Shown one piece after another: positions 33,142 through 42,298 of a stretch of DNA of 64,000 bases. The position numbers and the translations under genes are program-made. The notes beneath the pieces are model-generated. The model saw only the letters and a program-made list of their open reading frames with translations. It was not told the origin of the DNA and searched no databases. Numbering within the stretch: the stretch's first letter is position 1; each line of letters opens with the position of its first letter. Where the stretch lies: positions 1 through 64,000 of the forward strand of contig CALJUL010000017.1 in assembly GCA_937975725.1 (NCBI GenBank), given 5' to 3'. This stretch comes from an uncultured Pseudoxanthomonas sp. GTDB lineage: Bacteria; Pseudomonadota; Gammaproteobacteria; Xanthomonadales; Xanthomonadaceae.

Positions 33142-35313
33142 TTAGTTCGACGCCACGCCCAACTGGTCCAGCATGAACGCGAACATCTCGGCGCGCTCGC
33201 GGTACTGGCGGAAGCGGCCGGACTTGCCGCCGTGGCCGGCTTCCATGTTGGTGCGGAACACCACCGGCTTGTCGCCGGTGTTCAGGTCGCGCAGACGGGC
33301 GACGTACTTGGCCGGCTCCCAGTACTGCACCTGCGAATCCCACAGGCCGGTGCCGACGAACATCGCCGGGTAGGCCGTGGCCCGCAGGTTGTCGTAGGGC
33401 GAGTACTTCAGGATGTAGTCGTAGTAGCCCTTCTCTTCCGGGTTGCCCCACTCGTCGTATTCGTTGGTGGTCAGCGGGATGCTGGGGTCGAGCATGGTGG
33501 TGACCACGTCGACGAAGGGCACCAGGGTCAGGATCACGCGGTATTTCTCCGGTGCCATGTTCGACACCGCGCCCATCAGCAGGCCGCCGGCACTGCCACC
33601 CATCGCCGCCACGCGGTCCTTGCCCGCGTAGCCTTCCTTGACCAGGTGGTCGGTGACGTCGATGAAATCGGTGAAGGTGTTGATCTTGTTGTAGAGCTTG
33701 CCGTCCTCGTACCACTGGCGGCCCATTTCCTCACCGCCGCGGATGTGCGCCAGCGCATAGACCACGCCGCGGTCCAGCAGGCTGACGTTGGTGACGCTGA
33801 AGCCCGGATCCGAGGACGCGCCGTAGCTGCCGTAGGCGTATTGCAGCATCGGCGCGGTGCCGTCGCGCTTGACGCCCTTGCGGTAGACCAGGGTCACCGG
33901 GATCTTCGTACGGCCGTCGCGGGCGGGCGCCCACACGCGCTCGGTGACGTACTGCGAGGCGTCGTAGCCGGGCACGGGCTGCTGCTTGAGCAGGCGGCGC
34001 TCGCCGGTTCTGGTGTTGAGTTCGTAGGTCGTGGCCGGGGTGGTCAGCGACGTGTAGCTGTAGCGCAGCCAGTCGGTGCCGCTTTCCGGGTTGGCGGACA
34101 GGCCCATCGAGTAGGCGGGCTCGTCGGCCTTGACGTCTTCGCTGCTGCCGTCGGGCTTGAGCACGCGCAGGCGTTCCAGCGCGTTGGCCCGCTCGGCGAC
34201 CACGGTGAAGCCGTCGAACAGGGCGAAGCCTTCCACCAGCACGTCGCCGCGGTGCGGCACCCAGTCCTTCCAGTCCTTGCGCGAGGTGGAGGCGCTGGGC
34301 GCGGTGACCAGCTTGAAGTTGGTGGCGCCGTCGGCGTTGGTACGGATCACCCAGCGGTCGCCCAGGTGGTCGGCGTCGTATTCCACGTCGCGCGCGCGCG
34401 GCGCCAGCACCGCGAACGCCTTCGGGTCGGCGGCCGGCGCGTAGCGGTATTCGTTGGACACCGTGCTGCTGAGGCCGATCAGGATGTACCTGTCGTCGCG
34501 GGTGCGGCCGATACCCATGTAGAAGCTGTCGTCGCGCTCCTCGTACACCAGCGCGTCAGCGCTGGCCGGGGTGCCCAGCACGTGCTTCTTCACCCGCTTG
34601 CTGAGCAGGGTCTCCGGGTCCTTCTCGACGTAGAACAGCGTGCGGTTGTCGTCGGCCCAGACCAGGTTGGGCTCGGCGTTGGCGATGGTGTCCGGCAACA
34701 GTTCGCCGGTCTCCAGGTCCTTGAAGCGGACGGTGTACTGGCGGCGGCCGTTGGTGTCGTCAGCATAGGCCAGCAGGCGGTTGTCCTGGCTGACTTCGTA
34801 GTCGCCGACGTTGTAGAACAGCTTGTCGCCGGCCAACGCGTTGACGTCCAGCAGCACCTGCTCACCATTGAAGTCGCCGGCCGCGTTGGCCGCCTGGATC
34901 GACACCGCGTCCACGCCGGGGCCGTCCTTGCGGCGCGCGTGCACCGGGTAGTCCTTGCCGGCCACGTAGCGCGCGTAGTACCACCAGCCGCGCTCGCGGT
35001 AGGGCACGCTGGCGTCGTCCTGCTTGATACGGGCGACGACTTCGCCGTAGAGCTTGTCCTCCAGCGGCTTGAGCGGCGCCATCAGCGCGTCGGTGTAGGC
35101 GTTCTCGGCCTTCAGGTAGGCCAGCATCTCCTCGTTCTCGCGCTTGTCGTCGCGCAGCCAGTAGTACTCGTCGTTGCGCTCGGCGCCGTGCGGCGCCTTC
35201 ACGACGTGCGGCTTCTTCGCCACGTCGGGCGGCGTGGCGGTGGCGGCGAGGGCGGAGGTGATAGGGGTACTCATCAGGACGGTCGCGGCAAGCAGGAAGG
35301 AGGTCGGCTTCAT
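33142..35313 (-). CDS. ptrB: Oligopeptidase B (S9 family), exported form
   Basis: Serine peptidase of the prolyl-oligopeptidase clan that cuts short peptides after Arg or Lys. The 723-residue protein has a beta-propeller N-terminal domain and an alpha/beta hydrolase domain with the nucleophile in GGSAGG (about residue 570), Asp in LWDSQVQYWEPAKYV and His in EAGHGGKSGRF. The last two blocks are close to E. coli PtrB. Unlike cytosolic PtrB it has a signal peptide (MKPTSFLLAATVLMSTPITSALA). It lies in tandem with a second S9 peptidase and is separated from it by a repeat-bearing spacer. Confidence 0.94.
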   Translation of the reverse strand: MKPTSFLLAATVLMSTPITSALAATATPPDVAKKPHVVKAPHGAERNDEYYWLRDDKRENEEMLAYLKAENAYTDALMAPLKPLEDKLYGEVVARIKQDDASVPYRERGWWYYARYVAGKDYPVHARRKDGPGVDAVSIQAANAAGDFNGEQVLLDVNALAGDKLFYNVGDYEVSQDNRLLAYADDTNGRRQYTVRFKDLETGELLPDTIANAEPNLVWADDNRTLFYVEKDPETLLSKRVKKHVLGTPASADALVYEERDDSFYMGIGRTRDDRYILIGLSSTVSNEYRYAPAADPKAFAVLAPRARDVEYDADHLGDRWVIRTNADGATNFKLVTAPSASTSRKDWKDWVPHRGDVLVEGFALFDGFTVVAERANALERLRVLKPDGSSEDVKADEPAYSMGLSANPESGTDWLRYSYTSLTTPATTYELNTRTGERRLLKQQPVPGYDASQYVTERVWAPARDGRTKIPVTLVYRKGVKRDGTAPMLQYAYGSYGASSDPGFSVTNVSLLDRGVVYALAHIRGGEEMGRQWYEDGKLYNKINTFTDFIDVTDHLVKEGYAGKDRVAAMGGSAGGLLMGAVSNMAPEKYRVILTLVPFVDVVTTMLDPSIPLTTNEYDEWGNPEEKGYYDYILKYSPYDNLRATAYPAMFVGTGLWDSQVQYWEPAKYVARLRDLNTGDKPVVFRTNMEAGHGGKSGRFRQYRERAEMFAFMLDQLGVASN

Positions 35314-35362
35314 GGATGGGGTCCGGGATGACGGGATGCAATGGGCTTGCGGGATATCGAAG

Positions 35363-35471
35363 CCCTCCCCCGCGCGCGGGGGAGGGTTGGTTGGGGGTGC
35401 GCCGGTTTCGTTCTGGCTCGACGCTGCCCCCATCCTCCCTTCGGGCACCTTCCCCCGTGAACGGGGGAAGG
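35363..35471. repeat. Pair of long palindromes between two S9 peptidases
   Basis: A perfect 24-base palindrome (35363-35386, built of cccc and gggg runs) and an 11-bp perfect hairpin (35448-35458 with 35461-35471, loop ga) lie 60 bases apart. The second is 12 bases after the stop of the upstream gene and may end its transcript, although no T-run is seen. The sequences resemble family A in the g/c-run style but are not the same. Confidence 0.8.
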
Positions 35472-35482
35472 GAGCTACGCGG

Positions 35483-37585
35483 TTACTTGGCCAGTTGCTG
35501 CCACAGGAACGTGTAGGCCAGCGCGCTCATGTGCGCGGCCTGGGCGTTGTTGGCCGCGCCGCCGTGGCCGCCTTCGATGTTCTCGTAGTAGCGCACGTCC
35601 TTGCCGGCCTCCAGCATCTTCGCCGCCATCTTGCGGGCGTGGCCCGGGTGCACACGGTCGTCGCGGGTGGAGGTCATGAACAGCACCGGCGGGTAGTCCT
35701 TCTTCGCGTCGAACAGGTGATAGGGCGAGAAGGTCTTGATGAACTCCCAGTCGGCCGTGTCCGGGTTGCCGTATTCGGCCATCCACGACGCGCCGGCCAG
35801 CAGGTGGCTGTAGCGCTTCATGTCCAGCAGCGGCACCTGCACGACGACCGCGCCGAACAGCTCCGGGTACTGGGTCAGCATGTTGCCGGTCAGCAGGCCG
35901 CCGTTGCTGCCGCCCTGGATACCCAGGTGCTGCGGCGAGGTGATCTTGCGCGCCACCAGGTCCTGCGCGACCGCGGCGAAGTCCTCGTAGGCCTTGTGGC
36001 GGTTGGCCTTCAGCGCGGCCTGGTGCCAGCGCGGGCCGTACTCGCCGCCGCCGCGGATGTTGGCGACCGCGTACACGCCGCCCTTCTCCAGCCAGCCCTT
36101 GCCGACGGCGCCGGAATAGCCCGGCGTCAGCGAGATCTCGAAGCCGCCGTAGCCGTACAGCAGCGTGGGCGCGCTGCCGTCGTACTTCAACCCTTCCGGG
36201 CGCACCAGGAAATACGGCACCCGGGTGCCGTCCTTGGACGTGGCGAAATGCTGCTCGATGACCTTGCCGGAGGCGTCGAAGAACGCCGGCATCGCCTTCA
36301 ACTGCTCCGGCGCCCGGCCGATCTCGGCCAGCGACAGGGTGGTCGGGGTCAGGTAGTCGGTGACGGTCATCCAGACCGCGTCGCTCTGGTCGCTGTCGAC
36401 GTCGTTCACGCCGATGGTGCCGAAGGCCGGCGCGCCGGTGAAGTCGCCGCGCTTCCAGCCCGAGGCCGACGGCGTCAGCACGCTCAGGCGGTTCTTCACG
36501 TCCTCCAGCACGTTCAGCACCAGGTGGTTCTTGGTCCAGGTGAAGCCGGCCAGCGAGGTCTTGTCGGTCGGCGCGAACAGCACGTCGAATTCGCGCTTGC
36601 CGGCCATGAAATCGTCGAACTTCGCCGCCAGCAGGCTACCGGCCGCATAAGTCTTGCCGCCGACGGTCCACGGCTCGCGCAGTTCCAGCGTCAGCCATTC
36701 CTTGTGCACGCCCTTGTTGGCCGAGTTGGGCGCGTCGATCCTGGCCAGGGTGCCGTCGGCGCGGCGCAGGTACAGTTCGTCGTTGTAGAAGGCCAGCGTG
36801 CGGCTGACGAAATCGCGCTGGAAGCCCGGCGTGTCGTCGCGCATCGCCGCGATGTACATGTCGTCCGGCTTGCCTTCGTACACCACCGCGGCGCTTTCCA
36901 GCGGCGTGCCGCGCTTCCATTCCTTGACGATGCGCGGATAGCCGGAGCTGGTCATGCTGCCGGGGCCGAAGTCGGTGTAGACGTAGACGGTGTCGGCGTC
37001 CTTCCAGCCCAGCCCGCCCTTGGCCTCGGGCCGGTAGAAGCCGTCCTTGAGGAAGCTGCGGGTGGTCAGGTCGAACTCGCGGGTCTCGTCGGCGTCGGCG
37101 CCGCCGCGCGAGAGTGCGATCAGGCAGCGCGCGTAGTCGGGCTTGCGGCAGTCGGCGCCGTGCCAGACCCAGTTCTTGCCCTCGACCTTGTTCAGGGCGT
37201 CCAGGTCCAGCACGGTTTCCCACTGCGGCTGGGGCTTGCGGTATTCCTCCAGCGTCGTGCGGCGCCAGACGCCGCGCTCGTGCTGCTTGTCCTTCCAGAA
37301 GTTGTAGTAGTACGGGCCGATCTTCTGCACGCCGGGAATCTTGGCGTCCGAGTCCAGGATGGCGAGGATGCCCGCCTCCAGTTGTTTGAATGCCGGCGTG
37401 CTGGCGATCTCCGCCTCGCTCCTGGCGTTCAGCGACTTCACCCAGTCGAGCGGCTTCTGGCCCTCGACTTCCTCCAACCAGGCGTACGGATCGTCCGACA
37501 CGTCAGGCCCCGCGGCCCGGGCGGGGGCCGATGCAGCGGCGGCGGCGAGGCCTGCCAGCAGGCAGGCGTGGGCGAGTCTGGACAT
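35483..37585 (-). CDS. Prolyl oligopeptidase family protein (S9A), exported
   Basis: A 700-residue S9 peptidase with a signal peptide (residues 1-24, ending ARA). The seven-bladed propeller fills the middle region, and the catalytic domain carries the nucleophile in GGSNGG (about residue 560), Asp in TSTRDDRVHPGH (about 643) and His in EGGHGG (about 675). Prolyl oligopeptidases cleave small peptides after Pro. Exported copies are frequent in Xanthomonadaceae, which live largely on peptides. It is only distantly related to its neighbour (33142-35313), so this is not a recent duplication. Confidence 0.94.
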   Translation of the reverse strand: MSRLAHACLLAGLAAAAASAPARAAGPDVSDDPYAWLEEVEGQKPLDWVKSLNARSEAEIASTPAFKQLEAGILAILDSDAKIPGVQKIGPYYYNFWKDKQHERGVWRRTTLEEYRKPQPQWETVLDLDALNKVEGKNWVWHGADCRKPDYARCLIALSRGGADADETREFDLTTRSFLKDGFYRPEAKGGLGWKDADTVYVYTDFGPGSMTSSGYPRIVKEWKRGTPLESAAVVYEGKPDDMYIAAMRDDTPGFQRDFVSRTLAFYNDELYLRRADGTLARIDAPNSANKGVHKEWLTLELREPWTVGGKTYAAGSLLAAKFDDFMAGKREFDVLFAPTDKTSLAGFTWTKNHLVLNVLEDVKNRLSVLTPSASGWKRGDFTGAPAFGTIGVNDVDSDQSDAVWMTVTDYLTPTTLSLAEIGRAPEQLKAMPAFFDASGKVIEQHFATSKDGTRVPYFLVRPEGLKYDGSAPTLLYGYGGFEISLTPGYSGAVGKGWLEKGGVYAVANIRGGGEYGPRWHQAALKANRHKAYEDFAAVAQDLVARKITSPQHLGIQGGSNGGLLTGNMLTQYPELFGAVVVQVPLLDMKRYSHLLAGASWMAEYGNPDTADWEFIKTFSPYHLFDAKKDYPPVLFMTSTRDDRVHPGHARKMAAKMLEAGKDVRYYENIEGGHGGAANNAQAAHMSALAYTFLWQQLAK

Positions 37586-37661
37586 CGGGCGCGGCTCCGG
37601 AGGTGCTGTTCATGAACCCGTCACGCTAGCACAAGGCCCAGAGGCCACCCCCTGCCGAAGG

Positions 37662-37994
37662 TCAGGCCGCCCGGCGCGCGGCGGCCGGCGCGGGCCGGGC
37701 GCTGCGGCGTGCCTGCGCCTGGCGCCGGCGTCGCGCCTGCTGCCGGCGACGCTCGCCTCCGCCGGGCAGGCGGAAACGGTGCAGCGCCCACCAGGCCGCC
37801 GCCGGCATGCCGACCAGCCACAGCGGCAGCCAGCCCAGCCAGGCCACGCTGCCCCGGGCCAGCGGCACCAGCAGGACCAGCGCGATGCCCGCGAGCACGG
37901 CGCGGCGCAGCGCGCGGTCCAGGCCGGCGTCGGGCTGCTCGGCGCGGGACCGGGACGGGAAGGTGGACGGGAACGGGAACAGGGACGACGACAT
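37662..37994 (-). CDS. Small two-helix membrane protein with basic tail
   Basis: A 110-residue protein: a Phe/Ser-rich start, two membrane helices (about residues 29-47 and 49-68) joined by a tight turn, and a tail in which about every second residue is Arg (RRRQQARRRRQAQARRSARP). A strong ribosome site (GGAGGAG) lies 6-7 bases before the ATG, which supports translation. The function is unknown. The tail should sit in the cytoplasm and could touch nucleic acid or phospholipid heads. Confidence 0.75.
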   Translation of the reverse strand: MSSSLFPFPSTFPSRSRAEQPDAGLDRALRRAVLAGIALVLLVPLARGSVAWLGWLPLWLVGMPAAAWWALHRFRLPGGGERRRQQARRRRQAQARRSARPAPAAARRAA

Positions 37995-38121
37995 GGCGAG
38001 GCTCCTCCGGAGGTGGCCTTCACGTTTGCGCATGCCCATCTCACCGATTGCGACATCCGCGGTTAACATCGCCCGTGCATCCTGATGACCGGCACACATC
38101 GACAGGGAGGATCGAATCCGC

Positions 38122-38709
38122 ATGTCCGCACCGCACACCGTCTGCATGATCCGCGCCCTGTTGTCCGCGGTGCTGCTGTGGAGCCTGCTGGCCGCCTGCG
38201 CCAGCAGGGGCGCGCCGGCCGATTCCCCGCCGGACCTGGACCTGCCACGCTTCATGGGCACCTGGCACGTGGTGGCCCACATCCCCTATTTCGCCGAGCG
38301 CGGCCACGTCGCCGCCCGCTATGAATACAGCCTGCGCGAAGCCGACAAGATCGGCGTGACCTACCATTACCGCGAAGGCTTCGCCCAGCCCGAGCAGGTG
38401 CGCGAAGCGCGCGCCTCGGTCAAGGGCGGCACCGGCAACCGCGAGTGGACGCTCTGGTTCGTCGGCGTGGTGCCGGCGAAGTGGCGCATCGTGGAAGTGG
38501 CGCCGGACTATTCCTGGGCGCTGGCCGACTATCCCGGCCGCGACATGGGCTGGATCCTCGCCCGCACCCCGGTGATGGACGACGCGCTGTACGACACCCT
38601 GGTCAAGAAGGCCCGCGACCACGGCATCAACGCTCGCCAACTGGTGCGCGTGCCGCAGGTGCCCGCGCAGGCCGGCAAGCCCGGCTTCGGCGAAGCCAAG
38701 GCGCCCTGA
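38122..38709 (+). CDS. blc: Lipocalin-family lipoprotein (Blc-like)
   Basis: Outer-membrane lipocalin of 195 residues with a lipobox LAAC (Cys26) and the lipocalin motif FMGTWHVVAHIP. It keeps the Blc-type blocks WFVGVVPAKWRIVEVAPDYSWALA and WILARTPVMDD. Bacterial lipocalins bind lysophospholipids or fatty acids during envelope stress. The second in-frame ATG (residue 9) gives a shorter signal peptide with better spacing and may be the true start. Upstream GACAGGGAGG fits a ribosome site. Confidence 0.9.
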   Translation: MSAPHTVCMIRALLSAVLLWSLLAACASRGAPADSPPDLDLPRFMGTWHVVAHIPYFAERGHVAARYEYSLREADKIGVTYHYREGFAQPEQVREARASVKGGTGNREWTLWFVGVVPAKWRIVEVAPDYSWALADYPGRDMGWILARTPVMDDALYDTLVKKARDHGINARQLVRVPQVPAQAGKPGFGEAKAP

Positions 38710-38722
38710 CGGCAACCTCCCC

Positions 38723-38905
38723 CTGCAGGAGGGGCTTCAGCCCCGACCGCACGGCCGAAAAGCCTTCAGGCCACGGATTGCACGGATGAACGCGAATAAA
38801 GCGGATCGAAGTTCGCAGCTTCATCCGCGTTGATCCGCGTTGATCCGTGTCTACTGCTTCTTCTTGGGTCGTGCGGTCGGGGCTGAAGCCCCTCCCACAG
38901 CGAGT
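38723..38905. repeat. Composite inverted repeat with family-B ends
   Basis: The ends 38728-38753 and 38870-38895 are exact 26-base reverse complements carrying the family-B REP sequence (ggaggggcttcagccccg). The 116-base middle is itself palindromic in part: cacggatgaacgcg on one side and cgcgttgatccgtg on the other, around a gaagttcgcagcttc core. The whole could fold into one cruciform, and has the look of a non-autonomous mobile element without a transposase. Confidence 0.85.
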
Positions 38906-38917
38906 GGCCGCGGGCGG

Positions 38918-39889
38918 TCACTTCTTTTCGTAGTTGGCCAGGGCCAGTTCCAGCAGCGACTTGGCCTGCTCGCGCAGCACGGCCGGCTCGACGATCTCGG
39001 CGTCGGCGCCGTAGTGCAGGATGTCCATCAGCAGTTCGCGCGAGGCGCTGTAGGGCACCTTCAGTTCGTAGCGGCCGTCCGGCAGGTGGCGGCCCTGCTG
39101 GCGGGAATGCCACTGCTCGTCGGCCACCCAGCGCGCGGCCTTGGCGCTGAACACGATGGTGGCCCAGCCCTTCGGCTCGCCGGAGAAGATGCCGTAGCTG
39201 GACGCCAGGTGCAGGTTGAGCTGCTCGTTGGGCACGTCGTGCGCGGGCGCGTCGCCGGCGCGGGCGTGGGCGATGCGGTCCACGGCGAAGCTGCGCAGCG
39301 CGCCGCGGTCGTGGTCCCAGGCGTCCAGGTACCAGTTGTCGCGGTAGTGGGTCAGCCGCTGCGGCGAGACCGTGCGCCGCGTGCGCTCGTCGGTGGAACG
39401 GGCGCGGTATTCGAACTGCAACTGCATGCGCTCCAGCAGCGCGGAGGCGACGGTGCGGAAGCTGGCTTCGTCCAGCTTGCGGCCGCGGTGCGGGATCACC
39501 CGCACGCGGTCCACCGGCCAGTGGTCCACGCCGGAATGGTCGGCCAGCAGGCCCTCGATGCGCTTCTGCAACGGCGCCAGCGCGCCGGACAGCACGCCGC
39601 CGCCGGTGCGCACCAGCAGTTGCTGGGCAGCCAGCAGCGCGTACAACTCGTCCGAGCTCAACCACAGGCCGGGCAGCTCGAAGCGGTCGCTCTCGGCCGC
39701 GTGGTAGCGAAAGCCGGCCTCGCCGTCGCCCTCGATCGGCGCCATCAGCGCGTCGCGCAGGTAGGCCAGGTCGCGGTAGACCGTGGCGCGCGAGCAACCC
39801 AGTTCCTCCTGCAGGCGCTTCACCGTGACCGGATAGCGCGCGGCCTTCAGGATGCGGTGCAGGGCGGTGATGCGTTCGATCTTGTCCAT
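38918..39889 (-). CDS. WYL-domain transcriptional regulator
   Basis: A 323-residue DNA-binding protein: HTH of the DeoR type in residues 1-58 (ITALHRILKAARYPVTVKRLQEELGCSRATVYRDLAYL), WYL ligand-binding domain (about 140-215, RLTHYRDNWYLDAWD) and a C-terminal WCX extension. WYL regulators respond to nucleic-acid damage products or other ligands and often control defence genes. No defence genes are next to it here. It faces away from the gene at 40146, so the region between may hold a shared control site. Confidence 0.94.
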   Translation of the reverse strand: MDKIERITALHRILKAARYPVTVKRLQEELGCSRATVYRDLAYLRDALMAPIEGDGEAGFRYHAAESDRFELPGLWLSSDELYALLAAQQLLVRTGGGVLSGALAPLQKRIEGLLADHSGVDHWPVDRVRVIPHRGRKLDEASFRTVASALLERMQLQFEYRARSTDERTRRTVSPQRLTHYRDNWYLDAWDHDRGALRSFAVDRIAHARAGDAPAHDVPNEQLNLHLASSYGIFSGEPKGWATIVFSAKAARWVADEQWHSRQQGRHLPDGRYELKVPYSASRELLMDILHYGADAEIVEPAVLREQAKSLLELALANYEKK

Positions 39890-40145
39890 GGCCGGGGCAG
39901 AACGGGAGCGTGGCCCGATTATCGCCGAGCGTGGCCGTTTTCGCCGCCCTTCCGGCGTTGGAGCGGATGAAGGGGACATCGCGGCGGCTTGGGCCCGTGC
40001 GATGCCTGGTGCGCCGGCGCTTTCCTCGCCGCCGGTGCGCCCCCAGCGCACGGACCCAAGCCGCCGGCACGGCCGGCACCGTCTAACTTCTGGTTCATTT
40101 TCGTCGCGACACACTCCGCGCACCACTCCAGGGGGCGCGACAGGG

Positions 40146-40763
40146 ATGTCATCGGACGGCAGGCACCGGATCCTCGCGCTGTTCGCGGTCGCCGCGGTGC
40201 ATGGCGTCGCTGCCTGGGTGCTGTTCCGCGACGTTCTGCCCGGCGAACCGGCGCGGCCGGCCTCGCCGCTGTTGCGGGTGCGCTGGATCGAACGGCCACG
40301 TCCGCTCCCCGTCGCCGCGGTGCCGGAACGCCCCGCCACCGGCCCATCGGCCACGCCGCGCAGCGCCGGACCCACCCGTCGCCCTGCGCCCACCGCCATG
40401 GCCGTCGCTGCGGAAGACAGGCCGCTTCCCGCCGCGCCCGCCCCCGCCGCGCCCGTGGACTACGTGGCGCAGGGCGCCGAATGGGCGCGCGGGAACGCCG
40501 CCACGCCCACCTTCGTACCCGCCCTGACCGACAGCCGCACGCCCGCCCTGCCCGGAGGCAGCGGCCGCGAGCGCATCCGCATGAGCGACCCGCTGACCCC
40601 GGCCAAGGTGGTCGGCTTCATCGGCCGGTTGTTCGGCGACCGGGGCGACCCCTGCCCCAGCAAGCGCGACGAGGTCCAGCGCCATCTGGTCGATACCAGC
40701 GAGCAAGGGCGCCGGCGGCTGGAATGGGAACTGCGCGAATACCGCGAACATTGCCGGCCATGA
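40146..40763 (+). CDS. Membrane-anchored Pro-rich protein, unknown
   Basis: A 205-residue protein with one N-terminal membrane helix (about residues 10-27), a periplasmic Pro/Ala-rich linker (about 30-110) and a C-terminal domain with SDPLTPAKVVGFIGRLFG and two Cys residues (DPCPSKRDE and EHCRP). The design is TonB-like, but no TonB C-terminal motif is seen. I do not recognise a family. The ATG at 40146 is preceded by a weak ribosome site (agggggcg). Confidence 0.7.
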   Translation: MSSDGRHRILALFAVAAVHGVAAWVLFRDVLPGEPARPASPLLRVRWIERPRPLPVAAVPERPATGPSATPRSAGPTRRPAPTAMAVAAEDRPLPAAPAPAAPVDYVAQGAEWARGNAATPTFVPALTDSRTPALPGGSGRERIRMSDPLTPAKVVGFIGRLFGDRGDPCPSKRDEVQRHLVDTSEQGRRRLEWELREYREHCRP

Positions 40764-40917
40764 CCACGTTCCTGAACGGCGCGGCGCAGAAACGACACAA
40801 TGCGCATGTCGCTTTCCTGAATCGGAACAAGGACTTGGGTTGAGACACCCTGCCCGGCCACGTACCATGCAGAAACTTTTCCCCTTCACATTCCGCCCCG
40901 TCCCCACCGAGGCCGCC

Positions 40918-41832
40918 ATGCCACGCTCCACCGTTCCCGCCCTCCTGCCCCTGGCGCTGCTCGCCGGCCTGGCCGTCACCGCCCATGCCCAGGACGCGCA
41001 GCCGCGCAACGACAAGGCCCCCGGCGAACATCCCGCGACCAAGACGTTCGGCAAGGAAGGCACGGCAGTGCCGGTGGTCGCCATGGCGGTGCGCCCGATC
41101 GCCGAAGCGCCGGAGCCTGCGCACACGGAGACCCCGGTGCCCGCACCCCGGCTGACCGGTGGCGGCGAACTGGGCTTCAGTTCCACCCACGGCAACCGCA
41201 GCACCGAAAGCTTCAACGGCCGGCTCGACCTGACCTACGCCGACGGCGGCCCGTGGCGGCACAGCGGCAGCCTGTTCGGCCTGTATTCGCGCTCGGACTA
41301 CAACCGGACGCTGGAGGACGGCAGCGTGGTGCAGGACCGCCGCACCACCGCCAAGCGCTACACCGTCAACGCCAACAGCGCCTACCTGATGGACGAGCGC
41401 GGCACGCTGAACACCTCGGTGCGCCACGAGGAAGACGACTTCGGCACCTACAGCCGCCAGCAGTCGTTGAGCCTGAGCTACGGCAACCGCGTGGTCGAGA
41501 ACGAGCGCGGCCACCTGGACCTGCAGGTCGGCCCGGGCTTCCGCCGCTCCCACGACACGGTGGAGAACCGCACCGAATCGGGCTTCATCGGGCGCGGCCT
41601 GGTGGACATGCGCTACGCGCTGAGCGAGAACACCGAGATCGTCAACAAGCTGCTGGTGGAATCCGGCCAGTACAACACCTTCGCGCAGAACGACCTGGGC
41701 GTGTCGGTGACGATGAACTCGCACCTGGCGCTGAAGGCCGGCTGGCAGGCGCGCCACAACAGCGACGTGGCGCCGGACATCAAGAAGACCGACACGCTGA
41801 CCACGATGAACGTGGTCTATCGCTTCAAGTAA
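40918..41832 (+). CDS. DUF481 outer-membrane beta-barrel protein
   Basis: Secreted protein with a signal peptide (MPRSTVPALLPLALLAGLAV..AHA) and a C-terminal DUF481 (YdiY-like) barrel domain: GGGELGFSSTHGNRSTESFNGRLDL begins it, alternating aromatic and polar residues follow, and the last residue pattern VVYRFK fits a barrel end. The protein has 304 residues. A start at 40840 or 40867 would put extra basic residues before the signal and is less likely. A hairpin (41836-41841 with 41849-41854) follows the stop and may end transcription. Confidence 0.88.
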   Translation: MPRSTVPALLPLALLAGLAVTAHAQDAQPRNDKAPGEHPATKTFGKEGTAVPVVAMAVRPIAEAPEPAHTETPVPAPRLTGGGELGFSSTHGNRSTESFNGRLDLTYADGGPWRHSGSLFGLYSRSDYNRTLEDGSVVQDRRTTAKRYTVNANSAYLMDERGTLNTSVRHEEDDFGTYSRQQSLSLSYGNRVVENERGHLDLQVGPGFRRSHDTVENRTESGFIGRGLVDMRYALSENTEIVNKLLVESGQYNTFAQNDLGVSVTMNSHLALKAGWQARHNSDVAPDIKKTDTLTTMNVVYRFK

Positions 41833-42298
41833 CAAGCCGCGAGCGCAGCGCGGCCTGGATTGCCGTGCGGCCCCGTCTCGCGGGTCGGCCGGCGCGCTCA
41901 TCGACGCTTCTGTATGAAGTGGATGCCGGGAAGACTATTCCCGGTGCCTCGGATTCATCGCTGACCCTGGCGTCGGTCGGCAAGGCCGGCCTGCGGGAAT
42001 CACGTGCACGGATGGAAGCCATCGCTCCGGCCTTCCGCTCCGCATTCGCCCCTCTCGATTCGTCGGGCCGGCGGCTTCCGGCCTTGCGGTTCCGTAGTAG
42101 CAAACCTTTACTGCGACAGACGCGGCGCGACGCAGGGCGCGTACAGACACCGAAGCCGCAGCACTACTCAGGTGCCCGGCATGCAGCCTCGCACGCGCCC
42201 CTCATGCGCGAACAGCCGCCGCGCCACACGCACAGCGCGCCTCAGCATCGCCATCCACCGCGGCGCCTTCGCGAAGAACGTCGGGAACCGCCCGCCTC
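41833..42298. other. Convergent non-coding spacer
   Basis: A 466-base spacer between convergent genes (DUF481 and hemC). It contains a perfect 7-bp hairpin (41926-41932 with 41938-41944) that could end transcripts. No convincing gene, repeat or RNA was seen. Confidence 0.55.

Noticed and set aside
42004..42298. Open frames on both strands in the spacer between DUF481 and hemC
   Set aside because: Compositions are Arg/Ala/Pro-rich, no ribosome site or motif is seen, and longer ones run antisense into hemC.
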